Under the pieces are notes generated by a model. That model did not search any database. It was given only the letters and a program-made list of their open reading frames with translations, and was not told the DNA's origin. A DNA stretch of 39,407 bases, taken from contig NZ_JARWNW010000292.1 in assembly GCF_029868325.1 (NCBI RefSeq), forward strand, positions 1 to 39,407, given 5' to 3'. Origin of the DNA: Nocardia carnea (GTDB taxonomy: Bacteria; Actinomycetota; Actinomycetes; Mycobacteriales; Mycobacteriaceae). The position numbers and the translations under genes were made by a program. How positions within the stretch are numbered: the stretch's first letter is position 1; every line of letters starts with the position of its first letter. Shown here piece after piece: positions 22,213 to 30,493 of this stretch.

Positions 22213-23699
22213 TACTGGTTGCCATCCTTAAGCTCTGTTGCCCGATCCGGTAAATCATCGGCCGCGAGTGCCTTCGCCGCCGCATTTGCTGCAGCGGTAC
22301 CTGGACGTTTCCGCTGCACCCAGTTTTCGATATTGCGCTGCGTACCCCCGGACACGGCGAGCGCGCCCGGCGGGACGTCTTCCCGCAGCACAGTACCCGC
22401 TCCGGTATATGCGCCGTCACCCACGGTCACCGGTGCGACGAACATCGTATCGCTGCCGGTGCGCACATGGGACCCGATGACCGTGCGGTGCTTGTCCACG
22501 CCGTCGTAGTTCACGAAAACGCTGGATGCTCCGATATTGCTGTGCTCACCGACGGTGGCGTCGCCGATATAGGTGAGATGCGGAACCTTGGTATGTCTGC
22601 CGATATCGACATTCTTCGCCTCGACGAATGCGCCGATTTTGCCCGATTCGCCCAGAACGGTGCCCGGGCGCAGATAACTGAACGGCCCGACTGTCGCATT
22701 TGCGTCGACTTTCGCGCCTTCGCCGTGCGTGCGGATCACCCGGGCGCCGTCGCCGATGATCGAATTGGTGAGCGTGGTGTCCGGGCCGATTTCCGCGTCC
22801 TCGCCGATCACCGTCGTACCGAGCAATTGGACTCCCGGGCGGACGACGGTGTCGCGGCCGATCCGGACATCGGTATCGATCCAGGTGGACGCCGGGTCGA
22901 CGATCGTCACCCCGGCCCGCATATGGCGTTCCACGATGTAGCGGTTGAGGGTGCGCGCCGCGGCGGCCAGTTGCACCCGGTCGTTGACGCCGGTGACCTT
23001 GGCCGAATCCACCAGCCGGGCGCCCTGCACGGGGTAGCCGGCCTCGCGGGCGAGTTTCAGGACATCGGTCAGATACAGCTCGTGCTGCGCATTGGCGGTG
23101 GACAACCGGCCGAGCATGGTGCGCAGGACGGCGACATCGAAGGCGTATACACCGGAATTCACCTCGGTGATGGCGGCCTGCTCGGGCGTCGCGTCGGCGT
23201 GCTCGACGATCTCGGCGACCTCGCCGTCGGCATCGCGCACGATCCGCCCGTAACCGTTCGGGTCGTCCGGGACGAAGGTGAGGACCGTGACCGCGGGCCG
23301 GTCGGGATAGCTGCGATGCTCGTCGAGCAGCGCGGAGAGGGTGTGGCCGTCCAGCAGCGGGACATCGCCGGAGGTGACGATCACATCACCGCTGAACTCG
23401 GCGGGCAGTCCGGTGAGACCCACCTGCACCGCGTGCCCGGTACCGAGCTGCTGATCCTGGACGACCGGGACGATGGTCCGGTCCAGTTCCAGCGCCACGC
23501 CCGCGGCCTCGGCGCCGACCTGTTCCCGGTCGTGCCCGACGACGGTCACCAGATGGTGCGGGTCGATGGTATGCGCTGCGTACAGCGCATGCGCCAGCAT
23601 GCTGCGCCCGGCCAGCGGATGCAGCACCTTGGGCTTCTTCGACCGCATTCTCGTACCGGCACCTGCGGCTAGCACGATGACGGCGGTCTGCTCCTGCAT
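22212..23699 (-). CDS. glmU: Bifunctional N-acetylglucosamine-1-phosphate uridyltransferase / glucosamine-1-phosphate acetyltransferase
   Basis: 495 residues from the ATG at 23699 with GGGAG upstream. It makes UDP-GlcNAc for peptidoglycan in two steps. The N-terminal uridyltransferase is marked by VIVLAAGAGTRMRSKKPKVL (residues 7-26) and the later ITEVNSGVYAFD. The C-terminal left-handed beta-helix acetyltransferase has hexapeptide repeats and the catalytic-region segments GPFSYLRPGT, GAFVEAKN, PHLTYIGDATVGEHSNIGA and FVNYDGVDKH. It heads the glmU-prs operon, the same order as in Mycobacterium tuberculosis. Confidence 0.97.
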   Translation of the reverse strand: MQEQTAVIVLAAGAGTRMRSKKPKVLHPLAGRSMLAHALYAAHTIDPHHLVTVVGHDREQVGAEAAGVALELDRTIVPVVQDQQLGTGHAVQVGLTGLPAEFSGDVIVTSGDVPLLDGHTLSALLDEHRSYPDRPAVTVLTFVPDDPNGYGRIVRDADGEVAEIVEHADATPEQAAITEVNSGVYAFDVAVLRTMLGRLSTANAQHELYLTDVLKLAREAGYPVQGARLVDSAKVTGVNDRVQLAAAARTLNRYIVERHMRAGVTIVDPASTWIDTDVRIGRDTVVRPGVQLLGTTVIGEDAEIGPDTTLTNSIIGDGARVIRTHGEGAKVDANATVGPFSYLRPGTVLGESGKIGAFVEAKNVDIGRHTKVPHLTYIGDATVGEHSNIGASSVFVNYDGVDKHRTVIGSHVRTGSDTMFVAPVTVGDGAYTGAGTVLREDVPPGALAVSGGTQRNIENWVQRKRPGTAAANAAAKALAADDLPDRATELKDGNQ

Positions 23700-23945
23700 G
23701 TATCTCCCTCGGGCCGACGATGGTCGTCGTGCACGCGAGCTGCTCCGTCGCCAGGACCCGAACTGCCCAGATCGGATCGGGACCGAGCGAGGGATTTCCC
23801 GGGCATACGAAGAGGCCGCCATGGGTAAGGGCTACCCACTCGATGACGGCCCCTTGTCGCGCTGCACGGGTGCTGAGCGTATCAGCCTCGCCGGGGGCCG
23901 GGCCCGACGATCACGACGCCGGAGGGTTCGGGCGCATGCATGCGG

Positions 23946-24524
23946 TCACGACAGAGAAAACCCCGGTGGCAGGCTGGAGTACTGGACATTCGAACTCGTG
24001 ATCCCGACGAGAGTTGCGGTGCCGTCCCCGTTCGGCCGGTACACCGGTCCGCCGGAGTCGCCCACTCGAATACCCGTGTATCCGTCACAGCGCGTGCCGC
24101 TCCGCTGCCCCCACCTGCACAGGGCGCCGTCCGGCGCTCCCAGTGCGGTCAACCGCTCACCGCTCGGGAGGGTGTTGTGGGTCGGGGTGCCGGGAAACAA
24201 GGGGATCACGGCCCAGTCGACGTCGGGTAGCCGGATCACCCCGAACAGCCCGAGTGTGCAGTGCCCGGCGGTGAGTGCGACCGGTTGTCCGTCCGCGTAT
24301 CCGGTCGCTGTGATCGAACACAGGCCCAGTGTCGAGCCCGGCCCCACGGCGGTCAGTGATGAGCCCGATCCCGCAGAGCCCGGCCACGCGGAGCCGGTTC
24401 CCGCCGAACCCGATCCGGCAGAGCCCGGCTCCACAGCAGACTGTGCCGAGGCCTGTCCGGTGGCGAGGGCGGCAGCGGTGAGGGCGGCAGCGACCAAGGG
24501 AACTGTCTTCGGTGTCTTGGACAT
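23946..24524 (-). CDS. Small secreted trypsin-like serine protease
   Basis: 192 residues. A Sec signal peptide ends near ASA (residue 27). The next ~30 residues are a Gly/Ser/Ala repeat (PGSAGSGSAGTGSAWPGSAG). The compact protease domain has the S1 triad in order: His88 in ALTAGHC, Asp103 in DVDWAVI, Ser157 in GDSGGPVY. Cys69-Cys89 and Cys136-Cys146 would form the two disulfides of the alpha-lytic/streptogrisin-like fold. There is no room for a long pro-region, unlike typical streptogrisins. The substrate is unknown. The gene stands alone between the tRNA-Gln and glmU; a tandem 19-bp repeat lies upstream. Confidence 0.85.
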   Translation of the reverse strand: MSKTPKTVPLVAAALTAAALATGQASAQSAVEPGSAGSGSAGTGSAWPGSAGSGSSLTAVGPGSTLGLCSITATGYADGQPVALTAGHCTLGLFGVIRLPDVDWAVIPLFPGTPTHNTLPSGERLTALGAPDGALCRWGQRSGTRCDGYTGIRVGDSGGPVYRPNGDGTATLVGITSSNVQYSSLPPGFSLS

Positions 24525-24574
24525 GGCATTCCTAGGCGGAAGACGGTGGCGTTACGGCGAGCGCGATAGTCCTT

Positions 24575-24612
24575 GTCCACGATCGCGAGGTTGGTCCACG
24601 ATCGCGAGGTTG
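24575..24612. repeat. Exact tandem 19-bp repeat upstream of the protease gene
   Basis: GTCCACGATCGCGAGGTTG occurs twice with no spacer (24575-24593, 24594-24612), 50-90 bases upstream of the protease start and 35 bases past the 3' end of the tRNA gene. It could be a binding site for a regulator, or a slippage product. Confidence 0.75.
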
Positions 24613-24646
24613 CGGCGGACATGAATAGGCACCTCTCGCCAATTTG

Positions 24647-24717
24647 CTCCGCCGCCAGGACTCGAACCTGAACTATCTGAACCAAAATCAGAGGTGCTGC
24701 CATTACACCACGGCGGA
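24647..24717 (-). tRNA. tRNA-Gln (anticodon TTG)
   Basis: On the minus strand the 7-bp acceptor stem TCCGCCG (24717-24711) pairs with CGGCGGA (24654-24648). The D-arm begins TGGTGTAATGGCA, the anticodon loop is TTTTGGT between CTGA and TCAG, giving anticodon TTG, and the T-arm is AGGTTCGAGTCCT. No CCA is encoded. In M. tuberculosis a tRNA-Gln also lies near glmU. Confidence 0.95.
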
Positions 24718-24983
24718 CTGTCACATCGGTGGATCGTCGGTCACCCGCCGCTGTGCCCAGGCACGGCAACGATAATCGCATGCCACCCCGGTTTTCGTCG
24801 AACCGTGGCTGCCGGTGATCCGCCGAGCGGGTCATCCGGCCCCCTCCCGCCGTGCCGGGCGGGCGCACAGCATGCCCGCGTGACCCGGGTCGCGGCAGGT
24901 CTGAGACAGTTGGTCTCGATGGTTTTGGTCGCTGGCCCGGATCCGGCCGTATCGGCGACCCCGGTAACCAGGGAGGCGGGAAC

Positions 24984-25739
24984 GTGTCGTCGGGAGAGCC
25001 GCGAACGGTCGGGGAGTCACCGGCCGGCGGGGATGCGAAAGAGATCGCCGAGCAGGTTCCACCGGCCCGGCAGCGGATGACCGGTACCCAGCGGCGCCGG
25101 CAGTTGATCGAGATCGGGCGGGCACTGTTCGCCGATCGGGGGTACGACGCCACCTCGATAGAGGAGATAGCGTTGCGCGCCCAGGTTTCCAAACCCGTCG
25201 TCTACGAGCATTTCGGCGGTAAAGAAGGCCTGTACGCGGTAGTGGTCGACCGCGAGATGTCGATGTTGCTCGATATGATCACGTCCTCGCTCACCAACAA
25301 CAGATCCCGGGTCCGCCTCGAACAGGTGGCGCTCGCGCTGCTCACCTATATAGAGCAGCGCACCGACGGCTTCCGCATCCTGGTGCGCGACCAGCCCGTC
25401 TCCTCGACCGACGGCCGGTACTCGAGCCTGCTCAACGAAGCGGTCAGCCAGGTCGCGCACCTGCTGGCCGGCGATTTCGATCGCCGCGGTTTCGATACCA
25501 GCCTGGCGGGTCTGTACGCACAGGCGCTGGTCGGGATGGTGGCCACCACCGCCACCTGGTGGCTGGACGTGCGCAGTCCGTCCAAGGAAGTGGTGGCCGC
25601 GCATCTGGTCAATCTGTGCTGGAACGGGCTCAGCCACCTCGAGGCCGATCCGCAGCTGAGCTCGGAATGGCCGGCCGTCCCGGGGACGGGTCCGGCGAAC
25701 TCGCCGGGCGGGCAGGGCAGTTCGGAGAACCGTGCGTGA
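24984..25739 (+). CDS. TetR family regulator (Rv1019-like position)
   Basis: 251 residues from the GTG at 24984, which has GGAGG eight bases before it; the frame is open further upstream but without support. The TetR helix-turn-helix is at residues about 58-77 (TSIEEIALRAQVSKPVVYEH), preceded by the basic RRRQLIEIGRALFADRGYD. The ligand-binding part is helical, with TWWLDVRSPSKEVVAAHLV near the end. Between glmU and mfd in M. tuberculosis there is also a TetR gene (Rv1019), so this is probably its counterpart. Its ligand and targets are not evident from sequence. Confidence 0.92.
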   Translation: MSSGEPRTVGESPAGGDAKEIAEQVPPARQRMTGTQRRRQLIEIGRALFADRGYDATSIEEIALRAQVSKPVVYEHFGGKEGLYAVVVDREMSMLLDMITSSLTNNRSRVRLEQVALALLTYIEQRTDGFRILVRDQPVSSTDGRYSSLLNEAVSQVAHLLAGDFDRRGFDTSLAGLYAQALVGMVATTATWWLDVRSPSKEVVAAHLVNLCWNGLSHLEADPQLSSEWPAVPGTGPANSPGGQGSSENRA

Positions 25740-25834
25740 ACTGCCCGCGAACCCCGGCGGGCCGTCGAATCGAGAACCGTACCCGGCACGGATGGTACGG
25801 TTCACCCATCCTTTGGGTGCTGTTCGGGCGGTAA

Positions 25835-25866
25835 GTCGGTCTACTTCGACAATGTCGGTCTACTTC
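25835..25866. promoter_or_regulatory. Direct-repeat operator before the ScbR-like regulator
   Basis: GTCGGTCTACTTC occurs at 25835-25847 and 25854-25866 (19-base period), 36 bases before the start at 25902. On the other strand the units read GAAGTAGACCGAC and contain ACCGAC, reminiscent of autoregulatory elements bound by gamma-butyrolactone receptors. Auto-repression is the likely role. Confidence 0.6.
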
Positions 25867-25901
25867 AGGATGGCTGGTTATTGGGATGACAGGCGGAGCT
25901 G

Positions 25902-26549
25902 ATGGCTAGGCAAGCGCGCGCGGAGATAACCCGCGATTCCGTCCTGGCGGGCGCTGCCGATGTCTTTCTGCGCTTGGGCTACGCCAATGCGAGCCTCAGC
26001 GAGATCATCGCGCAGTCCAATGTGACCAAGGGCGCCTTGTACTTTCACTTCGGGTCCAAGGAAGAACTGGCCCGCGCCGTGGTCGATCAGGGGCAGGAGC
26101 GGCTCACCGCCTCCTGTAAGGGTTTCTTCGATTCCCGGGTACCGGCGCTGGAAGCGGCGATCGGGATCACCTACGTGGTGGCGGATCTATCGATGAACGA
26201 TCCGATGGTCGGCGCAATGCTCAAACTGACCCATCAGATCGGCGACTACCGCGGCGCCAACGGCGACAATATCGCCAAAATGTGGGGCGAGACCTACCGG
26301 ACGCTCGCCGAGAAGGCAATCACGCAGGGCGATCTGCTCCCCGACCTCGACCCGGAAACCATCGGCCTGCTGCTCTACGGCCTCACCACCGGTATGCATA
26401 TCGTCGCGGTCGGCACCGAATCGATGGACCAGATGGCATCGCGCATGGAACGGGCCTGGTACTTCCTGATCCCGTCGATCGTCCCGGAAGACAAGGTCTC
26501 CTACTTCCGCGAATTCGCCGCCCGCCGCCTCCGCCGCTACGTGCCGTGA
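25902..26549 (+). CDS. TetR regulator of the gamma-butyrolactone-receptor (ScbR/ArpA) type
   Basis: 215 residues from the ATG at 25902 with GGAG upstream. The N-terminus MARQARAEITRDSVLAGAAD, then GYANASLSEIIAQSNVTKGA and LYFHFGSKEELARAVV, follows the ScbR/ArpA family closely. The ligand domain contains MLKLTHQIGDYRGANGDNIA and ends FREFAARRLRRYVP. Family members bind butyrolactone-type or similar signals and control secondary metabolism. No butyrolactone synthase (AfsA type) gene is in the window, so it is an orphan or pseudo-receptor here. Direct repeats just upstream suggest self-control. Confidence 0.9.
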   Translation: MARQARAEITRDSVLAGAADVFLRLGYANASLSEIIAQSNVTKGALYFHFGSKEELARAVVDQGQERLTASCKGFFDSRVPALEAAIGITYVVADLSMNDPMVGAMLKLTHQIGDYRGANGDNIAKMWGETYRTLAEKAITQGDLLPDLDPETIGLLLYGLTTGMHIVAVGTESMDQMASRMERAWYFLIPSIVPEDKVSYFREFAARRLRRYVP

Positions 26550-26572
26550 TATCGGCGCGCTGGCGCGCGCGG

Positions 26573-26665
26573 GGTTTTGGCCCCTTTGGTCCATGCGTTC
26601 AGCACGCGATACTCGCGCCTGCGGCGAATTGCCGCGCTTGCTTAACGCATGGACGGGCCAAAACC
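26573..26665. repeat. Large structured inverted repeat with two internal hairpins
   Basis: Outer arms: GGTTTTGGCCC (26573-26583) with GGGCCAAAACC (26655-26665), and GTCCATGCGTT (26589-26599) with AACGCATGGAC (26644-26654); 22 base pairs interrupted only by a 5-base bulge. Inside are two further hairpins: CGCG/CGCG (26605-26608, 26614-26617) and GCGGC/GCCGC around GAATT (26621-26635). The result is a three-way-junction shape. The rest of the 329-base spacer before mfd holds a second hairpin and the mfd promoter. It could be a REP/MITE-type element or a structured RNA. Confidence 0.8.
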
Positions 26666-26720
26666 TCTGAGGGCCTCGCTGGACTCGGCGCCGTCGTTGG
26701 TCACGTTCACGTGGTTCGTT

Positions 26721-26746
26721 CCAGGGGAAGTCTTGGTCTCCCCTGG
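26721..26746 (+). terminator. Hairpin upstream of mfd
   Basis: CCAGGGGA (26721-26728) and TCCCCTGG (26739-26746) pair perfectly with a 10-base loop. Just before it is the palindrome CACGTTCACGTG (26702-26713). Downstream, TATAGA (about 26825) is a candidate -10 for mfd. A terminator of upstream transcription is the simplest reading. Confidence 0.45.
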
Positions 26747-26878
26747 TGACAGGCGTCCACTGCGCGCGCCGATCCCGTGTTCGCACCGCCCGCGACGCCG
26801 GACGCAGCGCCACGTCACAGCCCCTATAGACTCGGCTGGCCCGGTGGAATCGCCTTCGTTCGCGGTCAGGAGAGAAGA

Positions 26879-29800
26879 ATGTCTGCCCCTCGTCCACCAC
26901 TGGCGGGACTGGCTTCGGCGGCCGGTGCCGATACCGCGTTGCGGACTGTTTCCGGGATGCTCGGCCGGTCGCCGGTCGAGTTGGTGGCGCCGAGCGCGGC
27001 GCGGTCGTTCGTCGCGGCCACCGTTGCCGCCGACCGGCCGGTTGTCGTGGTCACCGCGACCGGTCGCGAGGCCGATGATCTGACCCTCGAGCTCAGCGAG
27101 ATGCTGGGGTCCGCGGTGGCGCAGTTCCCGTCGTGGGAGACCCTGCCGCATGAGCGGCTGTCGCCGGGCGCCGATACCGTCGGGCGCCGGCTCGAGGTGC
27201 TGCGCCGGCTGGCCCACCCCGACGATCCGGTGTATCAGGAGCCGTTGCGGGTCGTGGTGACGACGGTGCGTTCGCTGATGCAGCCGATGGCGGCCGGTCT
27301 GGGCGATATCGAGCCGATCGTGCTGCGGATCGGCGCCGAAGCCGATTTCGACGAACTGGTCGCGCGGCTGGTGGAATTCGCCTACACCCGGGTGGATATG
27401 GTCGGTAAGCGCGGGGAGTTCGCGGTGCGCGGCGGCATCCTCGATCTCTTCCCGCCCACCGCGGACCACCCGGTGCGGGTGGAGTTCTGGGGCGACGAGA
27501 TCACCGAGTTGCGTGCGTTCTCGGTGGCCGATCAGCGGTCGCTCGGTGAGGATTCGCTATCCACGGTGGTGGCGTCGCCGTGCCGGGAACTGCTGCTCAC
27601 TGCCGAGGTGCGGGAGCGGGCGGCGGAGGTGGCGGCGGCGAATACCGCGGATGCCGCGCTCGTGGAGATGCTCGACAAACTGGGTGAGGGCATCCCCGTC
27701 GAGGGGATGGAGGCGCTGCTGCCGGTGCTGCAACCCGGTGAACTGCGCCTGCTCACCGAACAGTTGCCCAGTGGCACCCACCTGCTGGTATGCGATCCGG
27801 AGAAGGTCCGCACCCGCGCCGCAGATCTGATGCGCACCGGTGAGGAGTTCCTGGAGGCATCGTGGACGGCGGCCTCGTTCGGGGCGGATGCCCCGATGGG
27901 CGCGCACGGCCTGGACCTGGCGGCGTCTGCGTATCGCCCGCTCACCCGGATCCGGGACAGCGCCGAAGACCGGGGCCTGCCCTGGTGGACGTTGAGCCCG
28001 CTGGCGACCGGTGATCCGGCCGAGATCGAGCTGCCGGTGCAGAGCGGGCCCACTGCCCGCGGCTCCGACGAACTGGTGGCGACGATCTTCGCATCGCTGC
28101 GCGCCCATGTCACGACCGGTGGGCGGGCGGTGGTGGTGCTGGCCGGTCACGGCACGGCCCAGCGCACACTCGAGCGCCTCGGCGAAGCGGAGGTGCCCGC
28201 CGCGCAACTGGAGGCCGGTGCGGAACCGGCGCCCGGTGTGGTGGGCGTGCTGTGCGGTTCACTGCACGACGGCGTGATCTTCGGCGACGCCGGTCTGGTG
28301 GTGGTCGCGGAATCCGATCTCACCGGTAACCGGGTGACCGCGCCGGGCGACGGGAAGCGGCTCCCCGCCAAACGCCGCAACCAGGTGGACCCGCTGGCCT
28401 TGAACTCCGGTGACATGGTCGTCCACGACCAGCACGGTATCGGCCGGTTCGTGGAAATGATCGAACGTACCGTCGGTGGCGCCCGGCGCGAATACCTGGT
28501 GATCGAGTACGCACCGAGTAAACGCGGCCAGCCCGGCGACCGGCTGTTCGTGCCGATGGAATCGCTGGACCAGCTGTCCCGGTATGTCGGTGGGGAGATG
28601 CCCAGCCTGTCGAAGCTGGGCGGCGCGGACTGGGCGAACACCAAACGCAAGGCCCGTAAGGCCGTCCGCGAGATCGCGGGCGAACTGGTGCAGCTGTATG
28701 CCGCCCGCCAGGCCGCGCCCGGCCACGCCTTCGGCCCGGACACCCCGTGGCAGCGCGAGATGGAGGACGCGTTCGTCTTCACCGAAACCGTCGACCAGCT
28801 CACCGCCATCTCCGATGTGAAAGCGGATATGGAGAAAGCGGTGCCGATGGACCGGGTGGTCTGCGGCGACGTCGGGTACGGCAAAACCGAGATCGCGGTG
28901 CGCGCGGCGTTCAAGGCGGTGCAGGACGGTAAACAGGTGGTCGTCCTGGTGCCGACCACCCTGCTCGCCCAGCAGCATCTGCAGACCTTCACCGAACGGC
29001 TCGCCGGATTCCCGGTCACCGTCAAAGGCCTGTCCCGGTTCACCGATCCCGCGGAATCCCGCGAAGTGCTCACCGGGATGGCCGAGGGTGAGGTCGATAT
29101 CGTCGTCGGTACCCACCGGCTGCTGCAAACCGGGGTGCGCTGGAAGAACCTCGGCCTGGTGATCGTCGACGAGGAACAGCGCTTCGGTGTGGAACACAAG
29201 GAGCACATCAAGGCCCTGCGCACCCATGTGGACGTACTCACCATGTCGGCCACCCCGATCCCGCGCACGCTGGAGATGAGCCTGGCCGGTATCCGGGAGA
29301 TGTCGACCATCCTCACCCCGCCCGAAGAACGCCATCCGGTGCTCACCTATGTCGGCGGCTACAACGACAAGCAGGTCACCGCCGCCATCCGCCGCGAACT
29401 GCTGCGCGACGGCCAGGTGTTCTATGTGCACAACCGGGTGTCGTCCATCGAGAAGGCCGCCCGCCGGATCCGCGAACTGGTCCCGGAGGCCCGCGTGGTG
29501 GTGGCGCACGGGCAGATGAACGAGGACACGCTGGAACGCACCGTCCAAGGATTCTGGCAGCGCGAATACGACGTGCTGGTGTGCACCACGATCATCGAGA
29601 CCGGACTCGACATCTCCAACGCCAACACCCTGATCGTGGAACGCGCCGACACCCTCGGCCTCTCCCAGCTGCACCAGTTGCGCGGCCGGGTGGGTCGCAG
29701 CCGGGAACGCGGTTACGCCTACTTCCTGTATCCGGCCGAGAAACCGCTCACCGAAACCGCCTACGACCGGCTCGCCACCATCGCGCAGAACTCCGACCTC

Positions 29801-30493
29801 GGCGCCGGTATGGCGGTCGCCATGAAGGACCTCGAGATCCGCGGCGCCGGTAACGTACTCGGCGCCGAACAATCCGGGCATGTGGCCGGTGTCGGTTTCG
29901 ACCTGTACGTGCGGCTGGTCGGCGAGGCCGTGGAGGCCTACCGGGCGGCCGCCGACGGGAAACCGATCACCACCGAGGAAACCAAAGAGGTCCGCATCGA
30001 CCTCCCGGTGGATGCGCATATCCCGCCCGACTACATCGCCAGCGACCGCCTGCGCCTGGAGGCGTACCGGAAACTGGCCGCCGCCCACGACGATCCGGCG
30101 CTGGCCGCGGTGGTCGAAGAACTCGTCGACCGCTACGGCCCACTGCCGGTGGAAGTCGGCCGCCTGGTGTCGGTGGCCAAACTGCGGCTGCTCGCCCGGG
30201 AATACGGGGTCGCCGAGATCGCGGTCACCGGCACCACGGTCAAGATCTCGCCGCTCTCGCTGCCCGATTCGAAACAGATGCGGCTCAAGCGGATCTACCC
30301 CAGCGCCTCCTATCGCGCCGCCAGCGGGGTGGTGCAGCTGCCGCTACCGCGCGTACAGGACAGCGTCGGCGCCGACCGGTTGCGTGACGTCGCGCTGCTG
30401 CAGTACCTCGCGGACCTGCTGCTCGCCCTGGACGGTAAAGCCGCCGGCGCCGTGGACCTCACCGTCGCGACCGAGGTGAGTCCAGCGCGATGA
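26879..30493 (+). CDS. mfd: Transcription-repair coupling factor
   Basis: 1204 residues from the ATG at 26879, preceded by AGGAG; normal length. Mfd displaces RNA polymerase stalled at DNA lesions and recruits UvrA. Domains in order: UvrB-homology region (PVVVVTATGREADDLTLEL, FPSWETLPHERLSPG, GEFAVRGGILDLFPP), polymerase-interacting CarD-like domain near residue 510 (GDMVVHDQHGIGRF), helicase with Walker A GDVGYGKTE near 663, DEEQ box near 764 and the motif QLRGRVGRSRERGYAYFLY, then the TRCF C-terminal domain (PVDAHIPPDYI near 1040). All motor motifs are intact. mazG overlaps its stop by four bases. Confidence 0.97.
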   Translation: MSAPRPPLAGLASAAGADTALRTVSGMLGRSPVELVAPSAARSFVAATVAADRPVVVVTATGREADDLTLELSEMLGSAVAQFPSWETLPHERLSPGADTVGRRLEVLRRLAHPDDPVYQEPLRVVVTTVRSLMQPMAAGLGDIEPIVLRIGAEADFDELVARLVEFAYTRVDMVGKRGEFAVRGGILDLFPPTADHPVRVEFWGDEITELRAFSVADQRSLGEDSLSTVVASPCRELLLTAEVRERAAEVAAANTADAALVEMLDKLGEGIPVEGMEALLPVLQPGELRLLTEQLPSGTHLLVCDPEKVRTRAADLMRTGEEFLEASWTAASFGADAPMGAHGLDLAASAYRPLTRIRDSAEDRGLPWWTLSPLATGDPAEIELPVQSGPTARGSDELVATIFASLRAHVTTGGRAVVVLAGHGTAQRTLERLGEAEVPAAQLEAGAEPAPGVVGVLCGSLHDGVIFGDAGLVVVAESDLTGNRVTAPGDGKRLPAKRRNQVDPLALNSGDMVVHDQHGIGRFVEMIERTVGGARREYLVIEYAPSKRGQPGDRLFVPMESLDQLSRYVGGEMPSLSKLGGADWANTKRKARKAVREIAGELVQLYAARQAAPGHAFGPDTPWQREMEDAFVFTETVDQLTAISDVKADMEKAVPMDRVVCGDVGYGKTEIAVRAAFKAVQDGKQVVVLVPTTLLAQQHLQTFTERLAGFPVTVKGLSRFTDPAESREVLTGMAEGEVDIVVGTHRLLQTGVRWKNLGLVIVDEEQRFGVEHKEHIKALRTHVDVLTMSATPIPRTLEMSLAGIREMSTILTPPEERHPVLTYVGGYNDKQVTAAIRRELLRDGQVFYVHNRVSSIEKAARRIRELVPEARVVVAHGQMNEDTLERTVQGFWQREYDVLVCTTIIETGLDISNANTLIVERADTLGLSQLHQLRGRVGRSRERGYAYFLYPAEKPLTETAYDRLATIAQNSDLGAGMAVAMKDLEIRGAGNVLGAEQSGHVAGVGFDLYVRLVGEAVEAYRAAADGKPITTEETKEVRIDLPVDAHIPPDYIASDRLRLEAYRKLAAAHDDPALAAVVEELVDRYGPLPVEVGRLVSVAKLRLLAREYGVAEIAVTGTTVKISPLSLPDSKQMRLKRIYPSASYRAASGVVQLPLPRVQDSVGADRLRDVALLQYLADLLLALDGKAAGAVDLTVATEVSPAR

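Noticed and set aside
24594..24720. Possible prophage attachment site at tRNA-Gln
   Set aside because: No integrase gene and no second copy of the tRNA 3' end were seen in the window.
28259..30088. 609-residue open frame antisense to mfd
   Set aside because: Antisense shadow of the helicase domain; Gly/His/Asp-rich translation with no family signature.
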